Source: Mesodorylaimus sp. YZB2_4 (Eukaryota > Nematoda > Enoplea > Dorylaimida > Dorylaimidae). Taken from it: DNA of 64,000 nt. The stretch covers positions 1 through 64,000 of the forward strand of contig JASANH010001237.1 in the NCBI GenBank assembly GCA_030248295.1, read 5' to 3'. Below are positions 30,534 to 42,143 of this stretch, in pieces (position 1 is the stretch's first letter; every line of letters starts with the position of its first letter). A program made the position numbers and the translations under genes. The notes beneath the pieces were generated by a model, which had not been told where the DNA came from, ran no database searches, and was given only the letters and a program-made list of their open reading frames with translations.

Positions 30534-31774
30534 TATTATATATCCATCCATGTTTTTTTACATATGGATCCTCAACTGCATATTTTATACGATGTCATTT
30601 TTTTCGCGCACATTTATCTCTACGGATTGGTGCAACAATATGGATGATATACTGGCAGAGACCGAAACTAGCCTTCGGCACTACTTGCACCCCAGCTTAG
30701 CTGCTTAAGTTTAGCTGCTACTACGTCTTCAAAGGAAATGGATGCAATATTGTCGACTATGAAATGCCCAGTCGACTTCCAACGTCGCATACCTTCTTTA
30801 GAAATCTTAAATTATTTTGAAGCTCCCGAGCTTAATAACCCAGTGCTCTATAGCTTGATTTCTTGGGCCAGTGAAGGCACGCAACGCAAATGAGATGCAG
30901 GTTGGTCCAGGTGCGGTTATGGTTCGGTCCTGGTTTGGCTGGTTCGGTCTGGTTTAGCTCAAAAACACTGGTCCTGTTTTAGTTTTGGTTCGGCTTGTTC
31001 GGTTTAGCCGGATCAGTAGTTCGGTCAAAGCTGGGGCACTGTAGCAGGTTGGGTTCAACCTGACGGGTGAGCCAAGAGTTGCTGACCCGAAATTTTAGGT
31101 CAGGATCTTTTAGAGGCTGCTGAAGCTCCTTGAGTTGAAAATCTTCCACAAATCCACTTAACGTGTGGTGACTTTGCTGCAAAGGTGCCTGTGTGAGAAT
31201 ATTTTGACGGAGGCATCATATTAAATGATCATGATGATCATTATTCTGTTTTGTGCCATGCTGAAGAATACTGCATGTGGGCAAAAAATCCATAGTCGAC
31301 TTACTTGATTAATTTTGAAGTTTAGCAAAGTTTAGTAGCAAATTTTTCGCGGATGGCGACTAGGGATAGGCCCTAATCCCGACGTCGAGACTTAGGGATT
31401 ATGCATAACGATTATATATGCTAAACGCGCGAGCAAGCTAGCCACGTTCTGATCCATCATATCTTGCCGGAGAAAGCAGAAGATATTGGCTCATTTATCG
31501 TTCGGGGAGACGACATTTCATTGAATTTCCATGAGGTTCATATTGCCAGCCTTGACTGGGGCAGATTACTGAGTGAATTGGTTCATAAATTTTTCAATTG
31601 CTAAGCTAAGTTAAAGCTCGAGTAAAAGCTTGTTTTGTTCACATAGGAGAGCCTGAGGTCAAGCACTGTCGACCCTGTAATTCATTTTCATTTTCATATT
31701 TCCATAACACTGGGTGGACCATCTTGCTTTACTAATCCTTCTAAAAGTCGGATCAAAATCTCTCTAATATTTAC
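30534..31774. other. No recognisable gene; GGTTCGG-rich segment
   Basis: At 30900-31030 the motif GGTTCGG/GGTTTAG recurs irregularly (low-complexity). Nothing else is recognisable. Confidence 0.55.
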
Positions 31775-32755
31775 GACTCACGACCGGATCGGATTGGAGC
31801 CTTCAGATCAGACCGGATCGGATGCGAAAAAAGTACTTGAAATTTTTCCGCCAACGAATAGGGCATGAACTTTTTTTAAAAAGGGCTCTTCCTATAAGCA
31901 CACAGTATTCATCACGGTAGAATGGCACAAGCAGGGACTCTCTCAAAGCTTTGACACACTGCTCATCATGGATCTAATTAACAAGCTGATAATGTAAAGA
32001 AGACCCATGCTGCTTATGAATGATTGCAATCACAACTTCAATTTCTTTTAAAAAAACTTATATATCCAGTTCATTTTCACTGCTAACTTTTATTTCTGTC
32101 GTCCAATTATGAAGATTTGCAAAATATGGAAAGGCAATTTTTCAAAGCGATGCGTCGAACTTGACAAAACTAAAATAGCAATTTTTTTCTATGTGTTAAC
32201 GAGAGCTATCTGCAAAATAGCTAGGGAGCATCTGGCTGACTGGTTATCAGTGGTAAGTGCCTGATGCTAAAAAATTTTCTAAGCTCTTCTGGATTTTCTG
32301 GTTTTTTGAGAGAAAAAACCGAAACCTGAGCCTTGGAAGCTGCAAATCAAAGGCCAGAACCCGGAAAACCAATTTGAAAGAACCCTGCGTGTTTATCTCA
32401 ATGCTCGGGCTCCTTATTATCAAGAATCAAAAATTTCCCGGGACTTAGGCCACACGTGGCAGCAATCAACAAAATGCGATTTTCTGTTTCGTGAAGTTCG
32501 ATTTTACGGTTGGCGATGCTCCCTTGTGTGTAAGTCATCTATGCTATCTCTGGTCTCAAATAATAATAATAATGAGAAGATGACTTACAACTCTAATAAT
32601 AAGCAGTGGGGAAAAATTGAGTGGTAGTTCGTTGTTCGCCAACGGTTATTTTAGAAAACATACTGTAGAACGTCGAGTTTTCGCAGGTGATTTTTCGGAT
32701 CAGACCATACAAGACCCAGATGGAATCCGATCCGATCCGGCCAACTCATTCTCGC
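31775..32755. mobile_element. Possible hAT-like non-autonomous element
   Basis: Both ends carry GATCGGATCGG-rich sequence in opposite orientations: ACCGGATCGGATTGG at about 31782 plus GACCGGATCGGATGCG at about 31813, against CCGATCCGATCCGGCC at about 32727. Many hAT MITEs have such ends. The exact ends and an 8-bp target duplication were not established. Between them a 63-codon ORF (32257-32448) has no motif. Confidence 0.3.
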
Positions 32756-33654
32756 TCCCTCTATATTGAATTAAACGTCAGTTGTGTCCTGCTTCTTTTT
32801 GGCACGTGGGTTTGTCACTCGTCTAAATGCTTTTACACTGGCGCAAAAAAAAGCAAAACTCTATCTTCTTAAAAAAATTCAGCGAAACTGAAAACAAACC
32901 TGCGTTACTCTAACATACAGTTACCACAAACTAGAACTGAAATCTTCTACAAAACTGTGGGGATGGGAAGTGGCTCAGCATGTTTGAAACGACATCAGAA
33001 CGAGCGATTGATAGGAAAAACCCTTCTACGTAAACTCTTTTTCTTGGCTCACGTATTTGAATAATGCGTGCGCGAAATGTGAAATTTTTCTGACTTCTTG
33101 CAAGATTTATGGATTTTACTTTGACTTTGAGGGGGCCCCAAAAAATGTTTGACGCTGACATTGTGGCGACTCTTTCCACATAAGCAACTCGACCGTTCAC
33201 CAACTCTATCACTCCGAACTATACACACATCCTTTCCACAAAGCCCCGCCCCGATCCGTTACACAAAGCAAAGGTTTCTCCCTAACTGTGGGATAGTTTA
33301 GACGGGTCGGGCCAATCGCCTAACTAATGCTAATAATTCAGGCGGATTGTAAACATTCATCACTAATCTAAACACCAAGCTAACAGTTCGCGATGACGCG
33401 ACACTCCCACGCCAACGATTTTCTTATGGATTATCGGCCGTGGCTGCTCTCACAATGTCCGCCAATGTGATGAGGCTTGGACGCCCTTCGACTGGGGTGT
33501 TCGATGGCTCCTTCGGCGCTTACGCATGTACTCGGCAGCGCATGACAATCCACATAATCTTGCTGGCCCAATGGCTAATGAGGCCCCATGGTGTCGGCTG
33601 CTTACTGCATCGAGAATTGCTTGCGCGTACTTTGATTTAGGCGTATGGAGCTGG
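32756..33654. other. No recognisable gene
   Basis: A 93-codon minus ORF at 32931-33212 and a 66-codon plus ORF at 33440-33640 show no motif. Confidence 0.5.
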
Positions 33655-33842
33655 TGCTATGGAGCTGGAGCTGGAGCTAGTGCCAGAGCCGGAGCTGGAA
33701 CTAGAACATGGTTAAGAGCCAGCAACTGAGCTTGTAGTTGCTGGACATGCTGCTGGAGCTGGTGATTGATGTTATGAACGACCGCCAATTGCTGTTGGTA
33801 GTGTGCTAGAGCGTTAGCCATTGCAGCTATTTGGTGGGCCAT
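33655..33842 (-). other. Low-complexity Gln/Ala/Pro ORF, unknown
   Basis: A minus-strand ORF of 61 codons has a Gln-rich helical segment (HYQQQLAVVHNINHQLQQHV) followed by an Ala-Pro repeat ending in TAG. It could be the start of a Gag-like coiled coil, but the Ala-Pro end is produced by a GAGCTG-type simple repeat. Low confidence as a gene. Confidence 0.25.
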
Positions 33843-36677
33843 AGCTAAAGAGACATTACATTCGAGCTTGGAACAATTTTAAGGAATGATACCCTGACTT
33901 TGTTATCTCAGGCTCGAACCTTACTGTAATCCCAGCGCGACTAACATACTATCTATTCTCTTTGGAAATGTACACGCGGCCAATGTGGCAACGTGGAGGG
34001 CGTGAATATTCCCAAAGAAAACAGGTTATAGGATTCAACAGGTTTAATCTTACCTGGCATATAAAACACAGCCACCCTGCCCAGTAAGACTCATTGTCAG
34101 CTGTACAGCCTGCACAATAATGATCAAGAACGAAAAATTAAAACGAAAATAGAACTCGATATCCGAATCGGAGTGGGGAATAGGGGTACTCGCTTGCGAA
34201 CAAACGCAACATTAACTGGGCTAACAGAAGTCGCCCCCTTACATAGGCCCCACCACCTCGAATAGGCTTTGTTCTAGACGAGCCAATTAATGACAAGCCC
34301 ATGTAGCCCATAGGTCGACAAAAACATGTAACTCTTTGCTTTGCATTTGTTAGATTTATTTTCGTGCAATGTTTTACATAGATCTCTGCTTCTATTGAGA
34401 AAAACTGAATGTCGCCTCTTCTCATCTCGTACACAAACAATTCCATTTCCTCGCTTATTTCCCGCGCCAACGACTGGCCGACGAACACTAGTTCAATCCA
34501 CCCAGTATTTCGCCACCAGATTAACCTACTTTACTTTCCTCCCGATAGCAGCTGCCGCTCCTTTCCTCAAACTCAAGGTATTGGACATTCCCATACGTGC
34601 ACCCACTGACATCTTGACCTCCCTTTACTATTTCATTCACTGTATGTACCTATTGGATGCTGATGGGCGATGAGAAGTTGGAGGGCTGTACTGTACGGTC
34701 GGTCCTTTTTGCTTTTGTTAGGAAAAAGTATAAGCGATAGTGCCGAAGTGGCGGTGTGCTAGTTGTCGAGCCTGAGCCGACTGTTGGATTTCAGCTATTA
34801 CACGAGAGACCCTAACCAGCTTTATTACACACGTACTACACCGTGTACACCTCCGATGGCTCAGAAAGCAATGACCCCTATGCATGGTTATAATATTGAT
34901 CATAGGCATAAATATTATGGTTTAGGTCAGGAAACAACAAACTCTTGGCTAACATCTTCATAAGGTATCGTCAAATATAGATGCGATACATAAGTAAGAT
35001 ACACGCCGTAACACGCCGTTTCTCTCAACACGACTAATTCATCGAATGGCGGTTGACACGGGATGGTATAGTTTTCAGGTAGCTACTGCGATGTTGCTCG
35101 ACGATGGTTTCGAAAGCGAGCCAGGACGTCTTGGTTGAACACTGAAAGCTGCTTCTGCAGTGAAATCACAAACTGATTTTCTTGTAGTCCCGCACCCTGT
35201 ACAGCAGCGCATTTCAAACCATCAGAATTCAGAGCTGTGATAAGATCTGATTCTTACAAGTAGAACTTTCACTAATTTTGTTACGAATTTATTCAACGAA
35301 TCAATCAGTGTCTTAATTTTGAATCCTGTTTTTTTCAGGTTTTATTGAACAGAGTCGTTGCATGGACGCTCAGTTGTCTTACCGAATGCGCGAAAGGCGC
35401 CCAGCTACGATGCGGGAGACGAGAATGAATGGAGAAAAAAATTACTCGCCTCGAAGGAACGTCCACTTCGTACTGGCAGATAATCTTCTAATTTCTTTAC
35501 AGCAGCAAATCCATCAACTGGTTAAGTTATTAAATTTCGTGCCTTCACTTTCATCTCTTGCTCTTTATCGTTTCTGCTATGCGCCTCTGCTGCTCTTCTG
35601 TGCACAGTTGTATTCTCTCCTTTTTCGCAAACCTCTTGTAATATTGGGGGGGGGGGGCACTCCTTCAACTAACAGCAATCACCTGTCGTGGCTGAGCGCT
35701 GAAAAATAGACTTTTCTGGCAAGATCAAGTCTTCCCCAAAAGGCACGAACATCAGCAGCAAGCAACAGTAATATGCATCTGGCTGTTCTCCAACTACAAC
35801 ATAGGATGGCTGATAATTGAGAGTGTTACGCTCCTCTGCATACTGACCAGTCGGGAAATGATAAGGGAAGCACATCTCCTCAATTCTCGTTTCCCTCAGG
35901 TTCAGAAATTTACTCGGCCCTCTTTCCTGCCTATAACTCAATCACACTCTAATGTACATACAATGACATATCCGTGTGTTGTTTTCCCACCATCACTCTT
36001 GAGAAGCTGCGGCTATTCAAATTTAAGCCTTTGTATGTGAATAAGTACTCATGCACGAATCTTTATCCCTTATTCTAGAAGACATGAAATATGCCTCAAA
36101 TACTCCACGATTTTGTTGAATCATCATTCGACTGCCATGCTCTAGAGGCAATGCTGTGATAGCGGCCTAAAATGCTTCCTTCACGTTTCCTCCTCAGACC
36201 AAGGTGGCCTGGCTCAAAGAAAAAAAGACGAGCCTAATGTATCGTACATGAGAAAACTGCTCCGCTAAAATCTGCTGCTGTCATACCAGTGAGTAAACTC
36301 CCCCAAGTCCCACTGCCTAAATTTATGTCTTCTGTTTTTTAACTGATTCGGAGTGAGGTATACGTAGTTCTACATTTGAATTTGAAACATGATTTCATAA
36401 GCACAGAAAAACTGGTCTGGTCTTACATATGTACGTACACTCAGATTGCCTTGCGTGCAAACCATTTTTCCTGCAATAAGTTTGGAGTTCAAGAAGTTTG
36501 TAGCCTGAATACTTTGCACGTTGAGCTGCAGCACCAGACTTGTACTTAACACTGCCCACAAGTCGTACCTGCCTGCATATCAGGAGAAAATATGGTGGGG
36601 AAAACGACATAGTGGGGAAATCAGCAGCATAGTCCGCTCACAGTTACAATCGGAAAGAGCAAACTCGCAAAACGATG
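33843..36677. other. No recognisable gene
   Basis: ORFs of 60-116 codons occur on both strands and overlap one another (for example 34138-34488 and 34341-34673), with no motif. A G10 run is at about 35645-35654. Confidence 0.5.
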
Positions 36678-37110
36678 GATCTGCCTATTCACCGCAACCA
36701 TGGCGATCCATCTCGAAGTCGTCGAGGGCTTAAGCGCTGACGAATTTCTTAACGTATTTCGCACCTTTGTCACTCGCCGACGAAATCCCCAAAAGTGATC
36801 TGGTTAGACGACACTGGTCAATTCATCGCGAAGCGGGTGCAAAATTTCGCTGCTGATCATTTAATTCAATGGAAACATATTCCTAAACGAGCTCCCTGGA
36901 TCGGTGGTTTCTACAAACTGTGGGAATAGTTAAGCGTGCGCTGCTCAAAACAGTTGGAAACGGATTGTTTAACTCGCGACAACTGGAAGTGCCAAGAAGC
37001 TGCTGTAGATATAGAAGCTGTCGTCAACCGCAGAAATAGAAGCTGTTGTCAACGATCGCCCTCCCATGCGTGTGTGATCTGAAAAAACTACAGTAAGTTT
37101 TTGGTTTTTT
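36678..37110 (+). pseudogene. BEL/Pao integrase remnant
   Basis: The translation includes AIHLEVVEGLSADEFLNVF, then after a frameshift near 36800 VIWLDDTGQFIAKRVQNF and KRAPWIGGFYKLWE, then a TAG. This order (AIHLEVV, a D.G.F block, then APW.GGFYE) is diagnostic of BEL/Pao integrases. The catalytic Glu position of the last block reads Lys (GGFYK). A short in-place duplication follows (GAAGCTGT(C/T)GTCAACG twice at about 37014-37064), within the iEa..NdRP block. Dead fragment. Confidence 0.7.
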
Positions 37111-38125
37111 GGTAATGTGAACAGGTCGAAGGTTTCCATTCGAGCTTGGCAAGCTTGGTTCAGCCTCGCTTGCCTTTTAGATGGGCCGTGCGATTTGCAG
37201 ATCAATAAGTGAGACTTTATGCATTCAATCCACAGTGTTCGCGTAAATCATTTCCTTTTTGGTTTCAGAAATAGCACATAATGCGTTGATTATCGAATGA
37301 GCGGCAGTGGCAGCTTTCCATCGAAACACCCTTCTGAATGTTGCCCGATCGATTTGACTCCAATTCGAGATCTCGGTGAGTTGACTAATCTGCCAATTTC
37401 ATTTTCTTTCGATCAGGCCATGAGTTTATTTGAGTTTAATAAAAGTCATCAGTTATTTTATTTTCGTACGATTTCAGGTTTATTTTCGGTGGGGTGATCC
37501 TGCATGGGTCAGATCACTTCACAAGAAAATAATCTGCTGTAGTTAATTAATTATACAAAGGGCCAGGGTGGTGAGTCTAGGAGCGGGCCTGTTTAGCACT
37601 TAAGTATGGGGAGCAATGTTTAGCACGGGGAGCAGGAGTGGAGTGAACACGCGCCTGTGGCGTGAGGCTGTGTTGAAACTTTCTAAAGGGTTTGTAAGTC
37701 CTTTTTAGGTTTTTCATGCGACTTGAGGGGTTTTTACGTGGAAAATCGAGCTCAGGATAGTCAATTTAGGTGGCTTATGTTTATTTCGCGTTAAAATTGG
37801 TCAAAATTTAACCAAAATAGTCAGCGTTTCCAAGCTAGCGTTTGATTATCTTTTTGTATGTACAGTACCGCCCACCTTCCTTCTTCTTTTCTTTTCTCTG
37901 TTTTTGGCAGGGTTAGTTTATGTCTCAGACATTCAGTTTTCTGTGCCATGGCATACATACCATACCTTACCCTACTTTACATTACACCCCTCCACCACGG
38001 GAGGGCACCATACGTGGTTGCCCAAAATACGAGTAATCCGTGGGGCGGACAGATCAGCTGAGTTTTCTCCGACCTGCAGCATTTGATGCTGCACTTCATT
38101 CCAGAAAGTCATAATGAAAAAAGGC
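37111..38125. other. No recognisable gene
   Basis: Nothing beyond short ORFs with no motif. Confidence 0.55.
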
Positions 38126-38560
38126 TCAGTTGATTCCGCGTAGCATGACGTCGCCTGGTTGTGAAGGATCATTTTCGATTAGCTCATAGGTAATCGAAGC
38201 GTCGATTATGTGACGTGAGGGGACATAAGCAGAGGAGGATGTGAAGTATTGCAGACTGTAAAATATGCGAGAGATCGCTTCGAACATATAGAAAAGTTTC
38301 GAAGCGGGAAAATCATGAGAATTGATGTCAGAGATTGAGTCGATCGCGTTGAGAGTGTGAATAAGAGCGTCCAAATTGATGTTTACTTGGACTGCGATAT
38401 CGACTATCGTCTCGGCAAGCTATCCACATTCTACAGGAATCGGAGTGAGAGTAGGCGTCGAATGTGGATCTGGTAAATCAGGAATGGAGTCGAAAACGAT
38501 TTTGTTTTCCTCGATGAATTAAACTCACTCATCATGGTCGATTGCCACATGGAGCTCCTC
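38126..38560 (-). pseudogene. Unknown protein remnant
   Basis: On the minus strand one frame stays open from about 38540 to 38126 except for a single TAG near 38450. It reads FDSIPDLPDPHSTPTLTPIP, then NINLDALIHTLNAIDSISDI, then FYMFEAISRIFYSLQYF. Amphipathic helices and a Pro/Thr linker are visible. I do not recognise it; a retroelement Gag is one possibility given the neighbourhood. Confidence 0.3.
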
Positions 38561-39151
38561 GTTCGTGTCTCATAAAAGAATTTTCACACACTTAATGCCT
38601 GGCTAATGGCCGTTGGGCGAAAATCTGCCTCGGCTAATTATGAAGGCTAGCAGTGCATATACATTCAGAAAAAATGAAAGTCGCCGCGGGTGTCTGATAG
38701 GGACTTGGGTGAGCAGTTTGGTTTTGGTTTTGCTGCCCATCAAAGATTATACGTTTGGGAACTTCGAACATTATCGTCCGTCTAGTGGTTCATACATTGG
38801 AAAGGTTTCGGTGCAATGCGCTAATTAGGACGTAATAACTTGTATATTTATGCATGATGTAAGCACATTTCGATCCAGGCAGGTCTTGAGTAATCTGGTT
38901 AGTAGTTTTGCGAGGCGAAACTGCAGTCCTGAGATGGATTAGCTCAGAAAATGTGCGCACAGACGTTTATTATATGACATCGTGGATAGATCACATATTT
39001 CAACGTACAGTATATAGCTGACCCGCATGATACTGCACCTCGCTGTCATGGTCATCTTGTCCCGATATGACCTCCAGCACACGCTTTTAAATTTTGATGT
39101 TGGTTATGTGTACTCGCCGTATCTAGTCAGCAGGCTTATCTTTCCGCTGCA
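38561..39151. other. No recognisable gene
   Basis: One 71-codon ORF (38613-38828) without motif. Confidence 0.55.
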
Positions 39152-39298
39152 TTAAAGCCCAAAGTATAGTTCGATGCGATGCGTCAAATAAGCGTGCGAT
39201 GCGACGTTTTTGGGCCAACTGATAATGTAAAAAGGTGCCAAAAACGTCGCATCGCAAGCTTATTTGACGCATCGCATCGAACTATACTTCCAGCTTAA
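39152..39298. mobile_element. Palindromic MITE, copy 1
   Basis: Almost the whole 147 bp folds on itself: arms read AAGTATAGTTCGATGCGATG followed by CGTCAAATAAGC and GCGATGCGACGTTTTT. Ends are TTAAAGCCC and CAGCTTAA, so TTAA may be the target duplication. A second copy is at 57225-57370 in the opposite orientation. Confidence 0.8.
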
Positions 39299-39333
39299 GA
39301 GATCAGGTACGTCTAGGTTAACTACGCGATGCA

Positions 39334-39930
39334 CTAGTTTCCATGGATGAGAAAATTGGGTTGCGCTGAGGCTTTCGCGGTTGGATCATGTACTAAAAGT
39401 AGGTCTCCGACTTGAATATCGGGAGCATGTACATTCTTGTCATAGACCCGTTTTTGCCAAGTATGGGCTTGTTCGGTAGCTGCTCTAGCTTTCGTGTATA
39501 TTTGAGCAAAGTGCTCTTGTATCGCGTATGGCAAAGTTTCTACTTCCGCATATCGTGGCTTCCGATATTCGAACACAGCGTCTATAAGAAGTTGCGGCTC
39601 TCTACCGAACATTGGATAGTATGGCGTCTGTTTATTCGTAGCATGCTTGGCCGTGCTCATAGCAGAAGCGGCAAAGCGCCAGCATCCATCCCAGTCTGTA
39701 CTATCAATCCAATGTGGCATGATATCAATTAAAACTGCATTCGTACGCTCTAGTTTTTCATTGCACCAAGGTGGGTATGAAGCAGCCATCACGATGCTTC
39801 GAGTTGCACAATCTGAGGATCTCACTGAATAAGTCGGACGCGCATTGGGGTCCTTGGTCAGTTCGTAACTGACGTGCTGCTTCGGTACTTTTAGCAAGGG
39901 TGATGAGTGATCTTGATGATTTATCTTTTT
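39334..39930 (-). pseudogene. Ty3/gypsy-type integrase fragment (minus strand)
   Basis: Minus-strand translation shows the second catalytic Asp block (QLRTDQGPQCASDLFSEILR, ORF 39970-39758). Frame-shifted from it (ORF 39936-39334) is the third catalytic residue block EKLERTNAVL, then PYYPMFGREPQLL and a C-terminal domain (VGDLLLVHDP). Only the distal half of the core is present. It is in opposite orientation to the element that begins at about 39930, and its upstream part is cut off at that junction. Confidence 0.7.
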
Positions 39931-41382
39931 GCCCACCTCGTTTAGGCGCTTGTGTGCTACCGTCGAGCACTGTTAGCTGGAATGTGACTGCGCTAGAACC
40001 ACGTTGTCTTCTGGTAAAGAAAGGTGTGTATAATATGACCGTGAATGGGGATTACGTTGTTATCTCAGCACTACAGGCCGCCGTTACGCTGTCTGAAAAG
40101 GAATATGTGTGCGGACAAATAAAACTGCGTGGTACGAAGCAAGGACTGCGGCTCCGTATGTACACAGGTGTGACCAAGTCGCAAGGTACAGTGCTGATTG
40201 TAATAGTGTAAATAGTGATAGTTATAAGATAAGGTCTCTCTTCCTGTCTGTATTTCCGTTGTTATCTTATCGTGTTTCCGTCCGAGGCCGGCTTGCGGAT
40301 GTGCCTCGCCTTTATAAGTGCGCGTGTGTCTTGTGTCAGGGGCTTCTCTTGGTTTGGGTTTCGTGCTGGACGGTCGCATTGACGTCTGAATCTGATTACA
40401 TGATCGATGAGAAGGGAATGCGCTTAGTCGCCAATGCCGCCAAGTATGACTCGGCTAACCCGAAACTGCAGTTCTTAGAAATGACTATAGCTCAGTTGAG
40501 CCAGCAGGCTTTTGTAAATGTGTGGCAAGAATTGTGTCGATTGGCACAAATGCAGTTGCACACCATTTGGCAACTTCTACGTATCGACGCCACCATTGGC
40601 GTTAGAGCCTTACTACAGCGTGAGGACATCCAAGCAGCGCACGCCGGAGACGCGCGCATGGTCTGGGGTTGCCACGCAGTAAATGCAAGTGGGTATACTG
40701 GGACTATCGCATAGGAAGTACGTGCTATTCGGAGTTGCCAGTGGTAGTCCACGACCAGCTTTGGTTCGTGATTCCCGGAACTCGCGACCTGAGCCACGTC
40801 GCGACCAAAGTCCCTTGTGACTCGCGCCCAATGGGATTACATAAGGTCGGAAATGAGTGGCAATATCGTAACGGCGAGGTAAAAGTCTAACAATGGCCGT
40901 TAACAGTGTCTGCGCACTCACCTTTTCGAACGTACTCGTTTGATGCGCCAAAATTATTTAAAAAGCAAACTTTAGGTTCAGAACCAGCCTTGCATATGCT
41001 AAGAACCTACGTCTTTCAGACCAGGCGCATAGAACAGCAGTTGATACGGGTCATGAATTACACAGCCAAGATGTCGACCGATCCAAAAATCGTGTACGAG
41101 ACTCTGGCGGGAATCGGTGCCGGAATTGTCGCCGCCCTAAACGATGCTGCAAATGCCACTGTTCATTTATGGTCCAGGAGCGTACACGCGCTCGCCGATG
41201 CAGTGAATGTTATGCTAACTGGGCCCATACAGTTGATCATCAATCTCACGGTACTAGGCATCGTTGCCCTGCTCCTTCTTGCGCTCGGGTACGTGATATA
41301 CTGTCGTTGGAAAAACCGGAAGAGGCACCGTCATGACCTCGAGGATCCTCCGGAACGTCTAGAGTCCAGCAGCCAAAGGTGA
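39930..41382 (+). pseudogene. Envelope-glycoprotein-like ORF upstream of pol, interrupted
   Basis: Three blocks form one glycoprotein-like reading: about 39930-40198, 40401-about 40690, and (after a frameshift near 40685) 40690-41382 with an in-frame TAA at 40888-40890. Visible features are several N-glycosylation motifs (NVT, NMT, NAS, NYT, NAT, NLT), paired Cys, a conserved-looking SELPVVVHDQLWFVIPGTRD segment, and one transmembrane span near 41240-41310 (VLGIVALLLLALGYVIYC) followed by a basic cytoplasmic tail (RWKNRKRHRHD). Such Env-like proteins occur in some Ty3/gypsy elements, but there they normally follow pol. The N-terminal end is cut by the junction with the minus-strand integrase. 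A solo-LTR-like sequence lies inside it (40199-40400). Broken by frameshift, stop and insertion. Env assignment is by topology and glycosylation, not by a database match. Confidence 0.5.
40199..40400 (+). mobile_element. LTR copy (family A) inside the env-like ORF
   Basis: A 202-bp sequence starting TGTAATAG and ending GATTACA, about 94% identical to 45753-45955. It carries a TATA motif (TTTATAAG at 40311). It is flanked by TGAT on the left (40195-40198) and TGAT on the right (40401-40404), which looks like a 4-bp target duplication of a solo LTR. It is also the left one of an LTR pair around env-pol. No primer-binding site starting TGG follows it. Confidence 0.75.
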
Positions 41383-41640
41383 AACGAGTCACGTAAAATA
41401 GACGAAATGCCCACCGAGCCGCAAGTTCCGGTCTCTCACCCTGCAGCCGTTGTCCCGTACGAGCCGCAGCTGGCCGAGCCGCAGGCCGAATGGTCGAGTT
41501 CGAGCCCGAGTTTCTGGTCCGGAGGGTATACTCAGCGGCTGATGTCCGTCATTGGGACAGGCCAAAAGCGCCTACGGTCTAATACGAAGTGTGTTTGGTA
41601 CAAGGTACCAAAACCAGGGATACTCCGTGGAGTCTGATCA
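41383..41640 (+). pseudogene. Linker between env-like ORF and protease
   Basis: After the env-like stop (41380-41382) the same frame stays open (MPTEPQVPVSHPAAVVPYEP, then GGYTQRLMSVIGTGQKR) and reaches the protease after a one-base shift near 41618. There is no CCHC zinc knuckle, so no Gag nucleocapsid precedes the protease. Function unknown. Confidence 0.4.
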
Positions 41641-42140
41641 CGGTCAATGGCAAGCCTAATGCCTTAGCCCGTTGAGACACTGGCGCCTGCTTCACTATCA
41701 TCTCGTTAGAGGCATATCGGATTTCGCAGAAGGAAAATCGAGCGAATCCCTTGTTAAAGGCCGATCGCCCGCCGAATGCACATAACATTCCCCTTACTGT
41801 AGTAGGGATGACTGTTCTGGACTTGGACCTAAATGGCCATCAGACCTCAATCACTGCGTTAGTAGTAGATCGTTTGCCTTGCCCGTTCTTGCTCGGCACC
41901 AACTTGCTTTACCAATATCGTTACTGTAACCTCGATTGGGATACTTGGAAATGCGACAAATCGATTTGGGGGGAAAAGCAAAGTGCCCATGTGTGGTGTT
42001 GTCTCACCACAAGACCATGTGACCTTGCCTCACAACACAGAGGCGGTCAATGTCCCACCGCACCACGAAAGTATCGTGTGGGCTCGTACGTTATTCAGCA
42101 CTCGGATGGTGCGTCAGTTATGTTTCAACCAGATGTTTAA
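41612..42140 (+). pseudogene. Retropepsin-like protease (gypsy element A)
   Basis: The aspartic protease active site DTGACFTIIS is visible near 41670, preceded by LITVNGKPNA and an in-frame TGA just before the catalytic Asp. The C-terminal hallmark PCPFLLGTNLL is near 41880-41913. Usual size for the family. It leads directly into the RT linker. Confidence 0.7.
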
Positions 42141-42143
42141 CAT

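Noticed and set aside
30900-31030. GGTTCGG repeats as multiple Pol III B boxes
   Set aside because: No A boxes and irregular spacing; simple low-complexity sequence.
39900-39930. N-terminus of the env-like ORF starting at Met 39900
   Set aside because: The first codons are antisense of the minus-strand integrase; glycoprotein-like sequence starts only after the junction near 39930.
40109-40400. Coding sequence across the LTR
   Set aside because: The open frame through the LTR reads regulatory repeat sequence shared with 45.75 kb, not protein-coding DNA.
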